Positions 36,031-44,388 of a stretch of 64,000 nucleotides of DNA are shown here, one piece after another. Both the position numbers and the translations under genes were made by a program. Source of the DNA: Nocardia coubleae NBRC 108252 (lineage in GTDB: Bacteria > Actinomycetota > Actinomycetes > Mycobacteriales > Mycobacteriaceae); the NCBI RefSeq assembly GCF_001612805.1, contig NZ_BDBD01000013.1:89022-153021 (forward strand), read 5' to 3'. How positions within the stretch are numbered: the stretch's first letter is position 1; each line of letters starts with the position of its first letter. The notes under the pieces are model-generated. The model saw only the letters and a program-made list of their open reading frames with translations. It made no database searches and was not told the origin of the DNA.

Positions 36031-36070
36031 CCGACAGCCCCGCCTCGCCACCGCGAGCCGGGGCTGTCGG
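36031..36070 (+). terminator. Intrinsic terminator after fadB
   Basis: Perfect 12-bp stem CCGACAGCCCCG (36031-36042) with its complement (36059-36070). Confidence 0.8.
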
Positions 36071-36081
36071 CGTATTCGCCC

Positions 36082-36137
36082 TTAGACATCGTGGTCGTCC
36101 GTGTCATACTTGGGGTGAGTTCTGAAAAAATTCAGAA
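36082..36137 (+). promoter_or_regulatory. Promoter and operator of the Phd-like/toxin-like pair
   Basis: Candidate -35 TTAGAC (36082-36087), 17-bp spacer, -10 CATACT (36105-36110). An 18-bp palindrome TTCTGAA-AAAA-TTCAGAA (36120-36137) follows, striking in this GC-rich context, as expected for autoregulation of a toxin-antitoxin operon. Confidence 0.55.
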
Positions 36138-36166
36138 GTTCGGGGCCGTATAGCTGAGGTAGGCGG

Positions 36167-36625
36167 ATGATCACCGAAGTGCAGTGGAGCGAGCTACAGC
36201 GCGACCCGAAGCAGGTGGCGCGGTTGGCCGATGAGGGGGACGTGCGGGTGCGGCGCCGCGACGGCGCGGCCCTGTTACTGACACGCGAGGACCGGGCGCA
36301 TGGTCAGTCCGAAGGTGCGATCGCCGCCGCGCGTGCGCTGCGCAACGTCTTGATGCACTTGCCTGCCGATATCGCGGCAGCGGCTTTGATGGATGAATTC
36401 CCGTGGGTAGATCTGTTGCCGAAGTCGGAACAGGCGCTGTTCGTGAAGGAATTCGCACGGTCGTTCCAGGCTTCGGCTGAACTGGGCGAGTGGTCGCTGG
36501 TGCATCGCACTGTGCATGACTGGCGCAACACCGCCTACATCTACGCCGATCCGCGACTGGTCGAGCAGCTGACGGAGCCGATCGACACCGACTTCGGTCC
36601 GGTGCCCGAACCAGAGGTGGACTAG
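36167..36625 (+). CDS. Phd/prevent-host-death-like antitoxin
   Basis: 152 residues, longer than ordinary Phd proteins. The N-terminal part (EVQWSELQRDPKQVARLADE, VRVRRRDGAALLLTREDRA) resembles the Phd/YefM DNA-binding fold. The C-terminal part (LMDEFPWVDLLPKSEQALFV, FARSFQASAELGEWS) is a helical region that probably neutralises the partner. I recall the same two-gene order in other actinobacteria. It is 1 bp from the next gene. Antitoxin activity is inferred. Confidence 0.6.
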   Translation: MITEVQWSELQRDPKQVARLADEGDVRVRRRDGAALLLTREDRAHGQSEGAIAAARALRNVLMHLPADIAAAALMDEFPWVDLLPKSEQALFVKEFARSFQASAELGEWSLVHRTVHDWRNTAYIYADPRLVEQLTEPIDTDFGPVPEPEVD

Positions 36626-36626
36626 C

Positions 36627-36980
36627 GTGTCGCCGAAGCGGGGTGACCGGGTCGCGCCACCAAGGCGGCCCGGAATGTGGGAAGCGCGTTTCGCGACTAC
36701 CGCCGCCGCCAAGGGCTGGGAGGAGTTGTGCCGAGCAGCACGTGCCAGCACCTGGGAGGCCTGGATCGTGTTGACCGAGCGGCCGACGATGCCCGAGAAC
36801 CCTTCACGGCAGGCCAAGCTCAAGGGCGCGTTGTCTACCCATATTGTCGGCGGGGTGACCTTCGATCAGTGGCAGTACGAAGTCACCGGAGGCGGACGAG
36901 TCTGGTACTGCCCGGACGAGACCGCACGTGTTGTTTGGATTGTGGCAGCTGGCCCCGCGCACCCGAAAGCGACGGACTAA
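36627..36980 (+). CDS. Toxin-like protein of a two-gene TA-type module
   Basis: 117 residues, GTG start 1 bp after the upstream stop. Basic N-terminus (SPKRGDRVAPPRRPGMWEAR), helices with AAAKGWEELCRAARASTWEA, then a compact beta-rich end: RQAKLKGALSTHIVGGVTFD, WQYEVTGGGRVWYCPDET. The (K-x-x-L-K-G)...(W-Q-Y-E-V)...R-V-W-Y pattern is like RelE/ParE/HigB toxins, in which a late Arg and Tyr bind RNA. Assignment to RelE/ParE is tentative. Confidence 0.55.
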   Translation: MSPKRGDRVAPPRRPGMWEARFATTAAAKGWEELCRAARASTWEAWIVLTERPTMPENPSRQAKLKGALSTHIVGGVTFDQWQYEVTGGGRVWYCPDETARVVWIVAAGPAHPKATD

Positions 36981-37002
36981 CTGCTGACCTGGGCCAGCCC
37001 CC

Positions 37003-37037
37003 TTGGCAGATGCCGGTGACTGCCAAGAGGACCGGCA
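37003..37037. terminator. Interlocked hairpins between convergent genes
   Basis: TTGGCA (37003-37008) pairs with TGCCAA (37021-37026), and TGCCGGT (37011-37017) with ACCGGCA (37031-37037). The stems interlock, so only one can form at a time unless a pseudoknot forms. TTTGT follows. Confidence 0.5.
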
Positions 37038-37049
37038 TTTGTCGGCGTA

Positions 37050-37397
37050 TCAGTGGGGTTTGGCGTAGTCGGCGTAGCCCTGCCAGTCGAGCATGACGCA
37101 GGGTTCGTCGCCGACGACCCAGGCGCCGTGGCCCGGGGGGATGACCATGACGTCGCCGGGGCCGAATTCCTGTTGTTCGCCGTCGTCCATGGCGACGACG
37201 ATGCGGCCCGAGAGGCAGTAGCCGATGTGGGGTGCTTGGCAGCTGTCGGTGCCCGCGATCGGCTTCACGTGGTCGCTCCAGCGCCAGCCGGGTTCGAAGA
37301 CGGCCCGCCCGACCGGGCCTGCTTCGGTGTTGACCAGGTCGAGTCGACCCTTGTTCTGTTCGAACGGCCGGGTTTCCTCGGGCGCGTCGAAGTTCAT
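37050..37397 (-). CDS. Cupin domain protein
   Basis: 115 residues, a single cupin barrel. Motif 1 is altered (HIGYCLSGRIVVAMDDG) and motif 2 is FGPGDVMVIPPGHGAW. HVKPIAGTDSCQAPH carries further possible metal ligands. Small cupins of this type are often anti-sigma-like or sensor proteins; no function can be assigned. The next gene ends 15 bp upstream on the same strand. Confidence 0.85.
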   Translation of the reverse strand: MNFDAPEETRPFEQNKGRLDLVNTEAGPVGRAVFEPGWRWSDHVKPIAGTDSCQAPHIGYCLSGRIVVAMDDGEQQEFGPGDVMVIPPGHGAWVVGDEPCVMLDWQGYADYAKPH

Positions 37398-37412
37398 GCG
37401 GATGAGCGGGTG

Positions 37413-38159
37413 TTACCGGAACAGGATGGCGGTGATGATGTCGGTGTGGCGGTAGCGGAGGTATTTCTCGACGGTGGCCGCGTCGACGGCGGAGGTGGCG
37501 GTTGCCAGGGTGATCACCACGAACTCGGCCTGTGAACCCGCGCGCCATTTTCCGGTGGCGAAATCCTTGATGTAGCTGCCGGGGCGCAGTTCGAAGTCTT
37601 TGTCCTCGATCTTGTCGGCGGCGGCCTCGGCGGTGGCCTTGTCCGGCATCGCCAGGATGAACTGGGTGAATTTCAAGCTGCCGCCTTCGGCGGACAACAC
37701 CAGTTCGGCGGCGTACTGACAACCGAGTTCGGTGAGTTTCCCGGCGTGCTCAATGGGGGCGCAATTGGTGTGATCGCGGCCGTCCACCCAATCCGCGTGC
37801 AATTCGACATTGTCGAACTTGAAATCCCACGGCCCTTCGTAATCGGTATAACTCAGGCGCTCACCGGATTTCGACGGTGGTTTACCCGTGGTGCTGGTCG
37901 TGGTCGGCTTGCGGGTCGACGGCACATCCGTCGCCGACGCCGCGACCGCGGAACCGTCCACCCCGTTGTTACCCGCCCACACCAGCAAACCGGTGCCGCC
38001 GACAAGCCCAGCGACCACCACCAGCGCGATGACGATCCACGCCCCGCCGGAGTTGCGCGGCGGCGGCGCGAGCGGCGGAACTTCCTGCGCGAACTGTGGA
38101 TACGCCGTCTCCTTCGACGGCTGCCCCCACGGCGCGGGATCCTGTGGTGGATAAGTCAT
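37413..38159 (-). CDS. Membrane-anchored protein with Pro-rich N-terminus
   Basis: 248 residues from ATG 38159, with GGGGAG upstream. Short Pro-rich cytoplasmic start (MTYPPQDPAPWGQPSKET), one membrane helix (WIVIALVVVAGLVGGTGLLVW), a Thr/Ser linker, and an extracytoplasmic domain of about 150 residues with two cysteines (HTNCAPIEH, LGCQYAAEL). Same layout as the gene at 18424-19425. Function unknown. Confidence 0.8.
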   Translation of the reverse strand: MTYPPQDPAPWGQPSKETAYPQFAQEVPPLAPPPRNSGGAWIVIALVVVAGLVGGTGLLVWAGNNGVDGSAVAASATDVPSTRKPTTTSTTGKPPSKSGERLSYTDYEGPWDFKFDNVELHADWVDGRDHTNCAPIEHAGKLTELGCQYAAELVLSAEGGSLKFTQFILAMPDKATAEAAADKIEDKDFELRPGSYIKDFATGKWRAGSQAEFVVITLATATSAVDAATVEKYLRYRHTDIITAILFR

Positions 38160-38298
38160 CTCAGCTCCCCCTTCCACGGACGACAATCGCGCCCGAGCCT
38201 GCCCCCGAGCTTACCGATCGGCGCTGTCCGGCCGGGTCGGTGGAAGTATTCGAACGGCGTTCACCCGACGGCACTCCGGGGTGGCTAGCGTGCCGGTC

Positions 38299-39378
38299 AT
38301 GGGACGTCGGCTGGGTGCGGTGGTGTTCGGTGCGGTACTGGCCGGGGTGTGGGCCCCGGTCGGTGACGCCGAACCGATGGTGCGGGTGCTCGGGGAGCAG
38401 GTCATCGAGCACGACCTGGATTTTCGAGGCACGGTGGTCGGCGGGTTGTCGGGCATCGACTACCGGCCCGGCAGCGACGATTTCGTGCTGATCAGCGACG
38501 ATCGCTCCGAGAAGAGCCCGGCCCGGGTGTACACGGCGCGGATCCCGCTCGGTGACACCGGTGTGGGGGCGGTGGAATTCACCGGAACCGTTCCGTTGCG
38601 TCGCGCCGATGGTTCGATGTATCCGCCGAAGTCGGTCGACCCGGAGGACATTCGGGTCGACCCACTGACCGGCGACTATTTCTGGACGCAGGAGGGCGAG
38701 CGGGCCGGAGTGCTTGCCGATCCCTCGGTGCGCGTCGCCCGATCCGACGGAAGTCTCGTCGCCGAATTGCCGATCCCGGAAAACGAACGCATGCTGCCGG
38801 ATTCGGGCCCACGCCAGAACCAGGCACTCGAAGCGGCGACCTTCGCGGCGGGCGGCGCCTTGTTCGTCACCGCGCTGGAAGGACCCCTGCTCGGCGACGG
38901 GCCCGAGGCCACGCCGACGAGCGGCGCGACCACCCGGATCACCGTGCAGGCCAGGTTCGGCCCACTCCTCGCCCAGTACCCGTATCCGCTCGAACCGGTC
39001 TTCACAGATTCGCGTCCGGAGCCCGGGCGGGCGAGCAACGGCGTCACCGCGATCCTGGCCGTCGATCCCGTCGACCCGACCCGATTCCTGGTGCTCGAGC
39101 GCGCCTTCGCCGAGGGTGCGGGCAACCGGGTCCGTGTTTTCGAGATCGATACGGCAGGCGCGACGAATATCCTCGACGCGCCCGTCGCGGGTGCGCGTCC
39201 GGTGACCAAACGTCTCGTCGCCGACCTCACCGACCTCGGCGTCGCGGCCGTCGACAACATCGAGGCGATGACATGGGGACCTCGGCTGTCCTCCGGCGAG
39301 CGGACCTTGGTGCTGGTCGCGGACAACAACTTCAGCGCACGTCAGCGCAGTCAGGTGATCGTTCTGGCCGTTCGCTGA
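38299..39378 (+). CDS. Secreted esterase-like phytase family protein
   Basis: 359 residues. Signal peptide MGRRLGAVVFGAVLAGVWAP, then a beta-propeller-like domain: GGLSGIDYRPGSDDFVLISD, DPEDIRVDPLTGDYFWTQEG, FLVLERAFAEGAGNRVRVFE, DNIEAMTWGPRL. These blocks are those of the PF13449 esterase-like-phytase domain. Activity of the family is not well established. ATG 38299 chosen to begin the signal peptide; GTG 38281 is possible. Divergent from the Pro-rich membrane protein. Confidence 0.85.
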   Translation: MGRRLGAVVFGAVLAGVWAPVGDAEPMVRVLGEQVIEHDLDFRGTVVGGLSGIDYRPGSDDFVLISDDRSEKSPARVYTARIPLGDTGVGAVEFTGTVPLRRADGSMYPPKSVDPEDIRVDPLTGDYFWTQEGERAGVLADPSVRVARSDGSLVAELPIPENERMLPDSGPRQNQALEAATFAAGGALFVTALEGPLLGDGPEATPTSGATTRITVQARFGPLLAQYPYPLEPVFTDSRPEPGRASNGVTAILAVDPVDPTRFLVLERAFAEGAGNRVRVFEIDTAGATNILDAPVAGARPVTKRLVADLTDLGVAAVDNIEAMTWGPRLSSGERTLVLVADNNFSARQRSQVIVLAVR

Positions 39379-39492
39379 CCGTCGGGCCATCCGTTGCCGC
39401 CACTGCATCGAATCTCCACCCGTTGGATGCCGGATCGCGCTAGCTTGGATATGTAAGACCGGTGACGCCATTTCGAATCGAGAGGTGGTCAC

Positions 39493-42400
39493 ATGGAACC
39501 GGAGCCGACGCGCATCCAGGATGGGCGACCCGGATCGTCGCCGGTCGGGACCGATACGCAACGGACCACCGCGCCGGGTGAGACCGACGAGGCCGTGGTC
39601 GCCGAACTCGACGCGATGGGGTTGACCGACGCCACCGAGATCGGGCGCGGCGGGTTCGGTGTGGTGTATCGGGCGGTGCAGCCCGCGCTGGATCGCGTCG
39701 TCGCGGTGAAGGTGCTGTCCTCGGAGATCGATCAGGAGAGCCGCGAGCGGTTCCTGCGCGAGGAACAGGCCATGGGCAGGCTGTCGGGCCACCCGAATAT
39801 CGTCGATATCCTGCAGGTCGACGTCACGGGCACCGGCCTGCCGCTGATCGTGATGCCGTACTGCCCGCGCGGCTCGCTGGAGCGTCTCATCCACGATCGC
39901 GGCCCGCTCACCTGGGAAGACACCCTGCGCGCCGGCGTGAAGCTGGCGGCGGCGATCGAGTCGGCGCACCGGGCGGGCATCCTGCATCGCGATGTGAAGC
40001 CGGCCAACGTCCTCATCAGCGGTTACGGCGAACCGCAGCTCACCGATTTCGGTATCGCCCGCATTCCCGGCGGCTTCCAGACCTCGAGCAGCCTCATCAC
40101 CGGTTCGCCCGCGTTCACGGCCCCCGAGGTACTCAAAGGCCATGAACCGACCGTGCAGTCCGATATCTATGGGCTCGGCGCCACCCTGTTCGCGCTGCTC
40201 ACCGGCCATGCCGCGTTCGAGCGGCAGGCGGGGGAGAAGGTCGTCGCCCAGTTCCTGCGCATCACCACGCAGGCCGTCCCCGACCTGCGCGCCAAGGACT
40301 TCCCCGCCGATGTGGCCGCCGCCATCGAAAAGGCCATGGCCCAGGACCCGGCCGATCGCCCGGCCTCGGCCTACGAATTCGGCGAACTCCTGCGCGACGT
40401 GCAGCGCGCCCACGGTCAGATGCCCGACGAGATGGCGCTGCTCGTCACCGGCGACGAGCTCGCCGAGCCACCACCGGAAGCCCTCAAAGCGGTCACCGCG
40501 CGCCGCAGCTGGCCGCTCACCCTGCAGCCGGCGGGCGCGTCGGTGTCGGTGCACAAGCCGACCACCGGCACCCTGCCGCCCACCGCCGCGACCAAGTTCC
40601 GCCCGCCGACCCCGGCGCGAGATCCCTTCCCCCGACCGCGACTGCTCGACATCCTGCGTTCGGGTGGTCTGCGCAGGCTCGCGCTGATCCACGCGCCCGC
40701 CGGCTTCGGCAAGAGCACCGTCGCCACCCAGTGGCGCGCCGACCTCGCCGCCCGCGATATTCCGGTGGCCTGGCTCGGTATCGACTCCGACGACGACAGC
40801 GAGATCTGGTTCCTCGCGCACCTGATCCAGGCGATCCGGCGGGTGCGTCCCGATGTCGGCGCCGGGCTCGAGCAGGTGCTGGAGGAACGCCCGTCCGATG
40901 CGGTGGCGTTCGTGATCGCCACGCTGATCGACGAGATCCACGCCAGTGACCGGCCGGTGGTCGTCATCGTCGACGATTGGCACCGCGTGCAGGACCCCGG
41001 CGTGCACCGGGCGATGGCGGCGCTGCTCGACAACGGTTGTCACCATGTGCGTTTCGTCGTGACCAGCCGCGACCAGGCCGGATTGCCGATCAGCAGGCTG
41101 CGGGTGCGCGACGAGCTGGTCGAGCTCGACGCGGCGGCGTTGCGGCTCACCGAGTCGGAAACCCGCCAGATCCTGGTGGAGCGCAACGGGTTCGCGCTCA
41201 CCGACGAACAGGTCGAGCAGATCCACGCCGCGACAGACGGGTGGCCCGCCGCCATCCAGCTGGTGAGCCTGACGCTGCGCGGCACCGCCGATCCCGGTCA
41301 GCTGCTGGTGCAGCTCGCCGAAGGCGGGCACGGGATGCGCGAGTATCTGGCCGAGAACGTACTCGACACGCTGGAACCGGACCTGCTGGAATTCCTGATG
41401 GCGATCTCGGTGGTGGAGCGGGTGAACGGTTCGCTGGCCACCCTGCTCGCCGACGTGCCCGACGGTGCCGCTCTGCTGGAGCAGGCCGAGCAGCGCGAGC
41501 TGTTCCTGCATCGGCTCCCGCACGATCCGGAGTGGTATCGCATGCAGCCGCTGTTCGCCGAGCACCTGCGCGCTCGTCTCGAACGCGACCACCCGGGGCG
41601 CTCGAAGGTGCTGCACCGCAAGGCCGCTCGCTGGTACGCGGAGCATCAATTGCTGCGCAAGTCGGTGGATCACGCGCTGGCCGCGACCGATCTCAAACTG
41701 GCCGCCGACCTGCTGGAAAGCGGCGGCATGGACCTCATCGACGGGTCACGGCTGGCGACGTTGCTCGGCAGTGTGTCGAAACTGCCCATGCAGCAGGTGA
41801 GTTCGCGGTCGAAGCTGTTGATGGCGGTGGCACGGGCCAATATGAACCTGCAACAGTCCGGCACCGCCCGCACCGCCCTCGGCAGGCTGTCGAATCTGCT
41901 GGCCCGGGGCAGCACCGGCGGTCCCGAGCAGGCGGAAGAACGCTGCGCGGCAACGGTTCTCGAAGCGGCCGACCGGGTGGCCCACGACGACACCGAGGGC
42001 GTGGCCGATCAGCTAGCCACCTGCCTGGAAGCGCCGGACGGCCTGCCGGACTGGATCGTCTCGACGGCGGCCAACCTGATGTCGTTCGTGCGCCTGTGCG
42101 AGTTCGATTTCGCCGCGGCCACCGACACCCAGGACTGGGCGGCCGAATATCACGCTCGGTCCAAAGACCCGCTCGGCCCGGTCTTCGGGCTCTGCGCCCG
42201 CGCCGCCGCGGCCTATGAACAACTCGATATCGCCACGGCCACCGCCTGTCTCGAAGAGGCCTACGAGACAGCACGCACCAGGGCCGGGCCGCGCTCGGAC
42301 GCCGCGCGCGTGGCGGCAGCCATGCTGGGTGAGGTGACCTACCGGCGCGGTGACCTGGCCATGGCCGACCGGCTGCTCGACGAGAGCCACCAGCTGCTCA

Positions 42401-43041
42401 CGCGCGTGGGCCCCGTCGACTTCCTCGTCGCGACCTTCGTCATCGGAGCGCGCGTGAAAGCCGCCCTCGGCGACCAGTACACCGCCGCCGCCCGGCTCGA
42501 GGAGGGCGCGCGCGTGGCCGCGGCCAACAGCCTGGCCCGCCTCGACGCCCATGTGCGTGCGGAACGCTCGCGCCTCGGGCTGCCGCCGGGCAACGGCGCC
42601 AACGGGATCGTCGTCGACCCGTCGGGCAACGGCGGACGCCGCAAAACGGGCGCCGCCGCCCTCATCACCGAGGCGAGGCAGGTCGCCGAAATCCGCACCC
42701 TCCTCACCGAACAGCGCCTGCGCGCCGACGACCGCGCCGCCCGCCACGCCCGCGTGCTGTATTCGCGTGTCCTCGAACAATCCCGCCCCCGCGCGGAACT
42801 GGACGCCACCCTGCTACTCGCGGAATGCCTCGCGGCGGCAGGCTGGATCGGCGAGGCAACCAACCTGGTCCTGCCGGTCCTGCGCACCTGCGCCGACCTC
42901 GGCTGGACCCGCCCCTTGCTCGACGCGGGCCCCGGCGTGGTCGGCCTCCTACACGTCCTGCGCACCCAGGCTCACGACACCCAGCAGCATCCGATCCTGG
43001 ACGGAATGCCCGGCCATTTCCTCGACGAACTGCTGACTTGA
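39493..43041 (+). CDS. pknK: Serine/threonine protein kinase PknK with MalT-like ATPase region
   Basis: 1182 residues. N-terminal Hanks kinase (about 45-300): glycine loop IGRGGFGVVYR (50-60), Lys73, HRD-VKPAN (Asp167), DFG (185-187). Then a STAND/MalT-like ATPase (Walker A HAPAGFGKST about 400-409, Walker B VVVIVDDWHR) and a helical repeat region to the end. M. tuberculosis PknK has the same layout and phosphorylates transcription and translation factors. No terminal LuxR helix-turn-helix is seen, so control must go through partner proteins. A soluble cytoplasmic kinase. Confidence 0.93.
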   Translation: MEPEPTRIQDGRPGSSPVGTDTQRTTAPGETDEAVVAELDAMGLTDATEIGRGGFGVVYRAVQPALDRVVAVKVLSSEIDQESRERFLREEQAMGRLSGHPNIVDILQVDVTGTGLPLIVMPYCPRGSLERLIHDRGPLTWEDTLRAGVKLAAAIESAHRAGILHRDVKPANVLISGYGEPQLTDFGIARIPGGFQTSSSLITGSPAFTAPEVLKGHEPTVQSDIYGLGATLFALLTGHAAFERQAGEKVVAQFLRITTQAVPDLRAKDFPADVAAAIEKAMAQDPADRPASAYEFGELLRDVQRAHGQMPDEMALLVTGDELAEPPPEALKAVTARRSWPLTLQPAGASVSVHKPTTGTLPPTAATKFRPPTPARDPFPRPRLLDILRSGGLRRLALIHAPAGFGKSTVATQWRADLAARDIPVAWLGIDSDDDSEIWFLAHLIQAIRRVRPDVGAGLEQVLEERPSDAVAFVIATLIDEIHASDRPVVVIVDDWHRVQDPGVHRAMAALLDNGCHHVRFVVTSRDQAGLPISRLRVRDELVELDAAALRLTESETRQILVERNGFALTDEQVEQIHAATDGWPAAIQLVSLTLRGTADPGQLLVQLAEGGHGMREYLAENVLDTLEPDLLEFLMAISVVERVNGSLATLLADVPDGAALLEQAEQRELFLHRLPHDPEWYRMQPLFAEHLRARLERDHPGRSKVLHRKAARWYAEHQLLRKSVDHALAATDLKLAADLLESGGMDLIDGSRLATLLGSVSKLPMQQVSSRSKLLMAVARANMNLQQSGTARTALGRLSNLLARGSTGGPEQAEERCAATVLEAADRVAHDDTEGVADQLATCLEAPDGLPDWIVSTAANLMSFVRLCEFDFAAATDTQDWAAEYHARSKDPLGPVFGLCARAAAAYEQLDIATATACLEEAYETARTRAGPRSDAARVAAAMLGEVTYRRGDLAMADRLLDESHQLLTRVGPVDFLVATFVIGARVKAALGDQYTAAARLEEGARVAAANSLARLDAHVRAERSRLGLPPGNGANGIVVDPSGNGGRRKTGAAALITEARQVAEIRTLLTEQRLRADDRAARHARVLYSRVLEQSRPRAELDATLLLAECLAAAGWIGEATNLVLPVLRTCADLGWTRPLLDAGPGVVGLLHVLRTQAHDTQQHPILDGMPGHFLDELLT

Positions 43042-43065
43042 CCGGCCCGGTCACCCGGGCCGGTC
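43040..43065. terminator. Bidirectional terminator between pknK and tmsB
   Basis: Perfect 11-bp stem (43040-43050 with 43055-43065), loop TCAC, starting inside the pknK stop codon. Confidence 0.8.
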
Positions 43066-43071
43066 ACCGTA

Positions 43072-44388
43072 CTAGGGCTGCCACCAGGGCCGCAACGGCA
43101 CGTCCCAGGTTCCGTTCTTGTTCAGTTTCACGCCGAGGACGTGGTGGAGTTGGACGACATTGCGCTGGAAGCCGAGGCGGCAGCCTGCCATGTAGAGGCC
43201 CCAGACCTTTGCCGTGCCCTCGCCTACCTCGTCGACGCAGGCGTCCCAGTTGGCGACCAGGTTCTTGCACCATTCGTGCAGGGTGAGGGCGTAGTGCTCG
43301 CGCAGGTTCTCCTCGTGCAGGACCTCGAGGCCGAGGTTCTGGATCTCGGAGATGATGCGGCCCGAGCCGATGAGTTCGCCGTCGGGGAAGACGTAGCGGT
43401 CGATGAAGTCGCCGGCCTTGGTGGTTCGGGTGTTGTCGGGGCGGGTGATGCAGTGGTTGAGGAACAGGCCGCCGTCGCGGAGTTTGTCCTTGATGAAACC
43501 GAAGTAGAAGGGGTAGTTGTGCACCCCGATGTGTTCGGTGAGACCGATCGAGGAGACGGCGTCGAACTCGCCCTCGACGATGTCGCGGTAGTCGCTGTGG
43601 CGGACTTCGGCGAGGTCGGCGAGCCCTTCCTCGACGATCTTCTGCTGCGCCCACGCCGCCTGTTCGGCCGAGAGCGTGGCACCGATGACGCGCACGCCAC
43701 GCTTGGCGGCGTAACGGACCATGCCGCCCCAGCCGCAGCCGATGTCGAGCAGCCGGTCGCCTTCCTTCAGGCGCAGCTTGTCGAAGATCAGCCGGTACTT
43801 GTTCTCCTGTGCCTGCTCGAGGGTCCAGTCGCGGTCGCCGTACACCGCGCAGGTGTAGGTCATCGACGGGCCGAGCACGTATTCGTAGAACTTGTTGGAG
43901 ACGTCGTAGTGGTGGTGGATCGCCTCGGCGTCGCGAGTCTTGGAGTGGCGTAAGCCTTCCAGGGCGATGCGGCGCCAGCGCGGCAGAGTCTCCTGCGGCG
44001 GCGGGGCGATCGGCTTGAGCCGCTCCCAGCCGAGCGAGCGGGCGATGGTCACCAGCGACAGGGCCGACGGACGATGGAACTTCATGTCCTGCATGGCCTT
44101 CAAGATGTCGTACGGGTCACCGGGGTGCACCCCCTGCGCCACCATGTCGCCCGCGATGTAGGCGCGGGCCATGCCGAGGTCGCCGGGTGCGGTGGCCAGG
44201 TAGTTGATGCCGCGCGGGTTCTTGATGTCGAGGGTGTAGGGCGAATCGGCGGGCCCGGTCGCGCTGCCGTCGTAGGCCGTCAGCCGGACAGGGATGTCAC
44301 CGTCGATGAGGCTCTCGAACACCTCCGCGATGCTGAGCCGGGTTCCCAGCTCGGCGAGGATCTCGGATCTGTCCTTGAATGTCGTCAC
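43072..44388 (-). CDS. tmsB: SAM-dependent fatty acid methyltransferase of 10-methyl fatty acid synthesis
   Basis: 438 residues of the cyclopropane synthase (CFAS) superfamily. SAM site LLDIGCGWGGM (213-223), HHHYDVSNKFYEYVLGPSM and GLTEHIGVHNYPFYF are the family blocks. In actinobacteria TmsB (also called BfaB; Rv3720-like) adds a methylene group to oleoyl phospholipid at C10, and the adjacent TmsA reduces it to 10-methylstearate (tuberculostearic acid). The GTG start overlaps the tmsA stop by 4 bp. The pairing with an FAD oxidoreductase separates it from plain cyclopropane synthases. Confidence 0.85.
   Translation of the reverse strand: MTTFKDRSEILAELGTRLSIAEVFESLIDGDIPVRLTAYDGSATGPADSPYTLDIKNPRGINYLATAPGDLGMARAYIAGDMVAQGVHPGDPYDILKAMQDMKFHRPSALSLVTIARSLGWERLKPIAPPPQETLPRWRRIALEGLRHSKTRDAEAIHHHYDVSNKFYEYVLGPSMTYTCAVYGDRDWTLEQAQENKYRLIFDKLRLKEGDRLLDIGCGWGGMVRYAAKRGVRVIGATLSAEQAAWAQQKIVEEGLADLAEVRHSDYRDIVEGEFDAVSSIGLTEHIGVHNYPFYFGFIKDKLRDGGLFLNHCITRPDNTRTTKAGDFIDRYVFPDGELIGSGRIISEIQNLGLEVLHEENLREHYALTLHEWCKNLVANWDACVDEVGEGTAKVWGLYMAGCRLGFQRNVVQLHHVLGVKLNKNGTWDVPLRPWWQP

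Noticed and set aside
33790..36051. 753-codon minus-strand frame opposite fadB
   Set aside because: Antisense shadow of fadB, with Leu/Val/Gly/Arg-rich nonsense sequence.
38161..41673. 1170-codon open frame on the minus strand opposite pknK
   Set aside because: It is an antisense shadow of pknK and the phytase-like gene in GC-rich DNA; the protein is His/Arg/Gln-rich with no recognisable domain.
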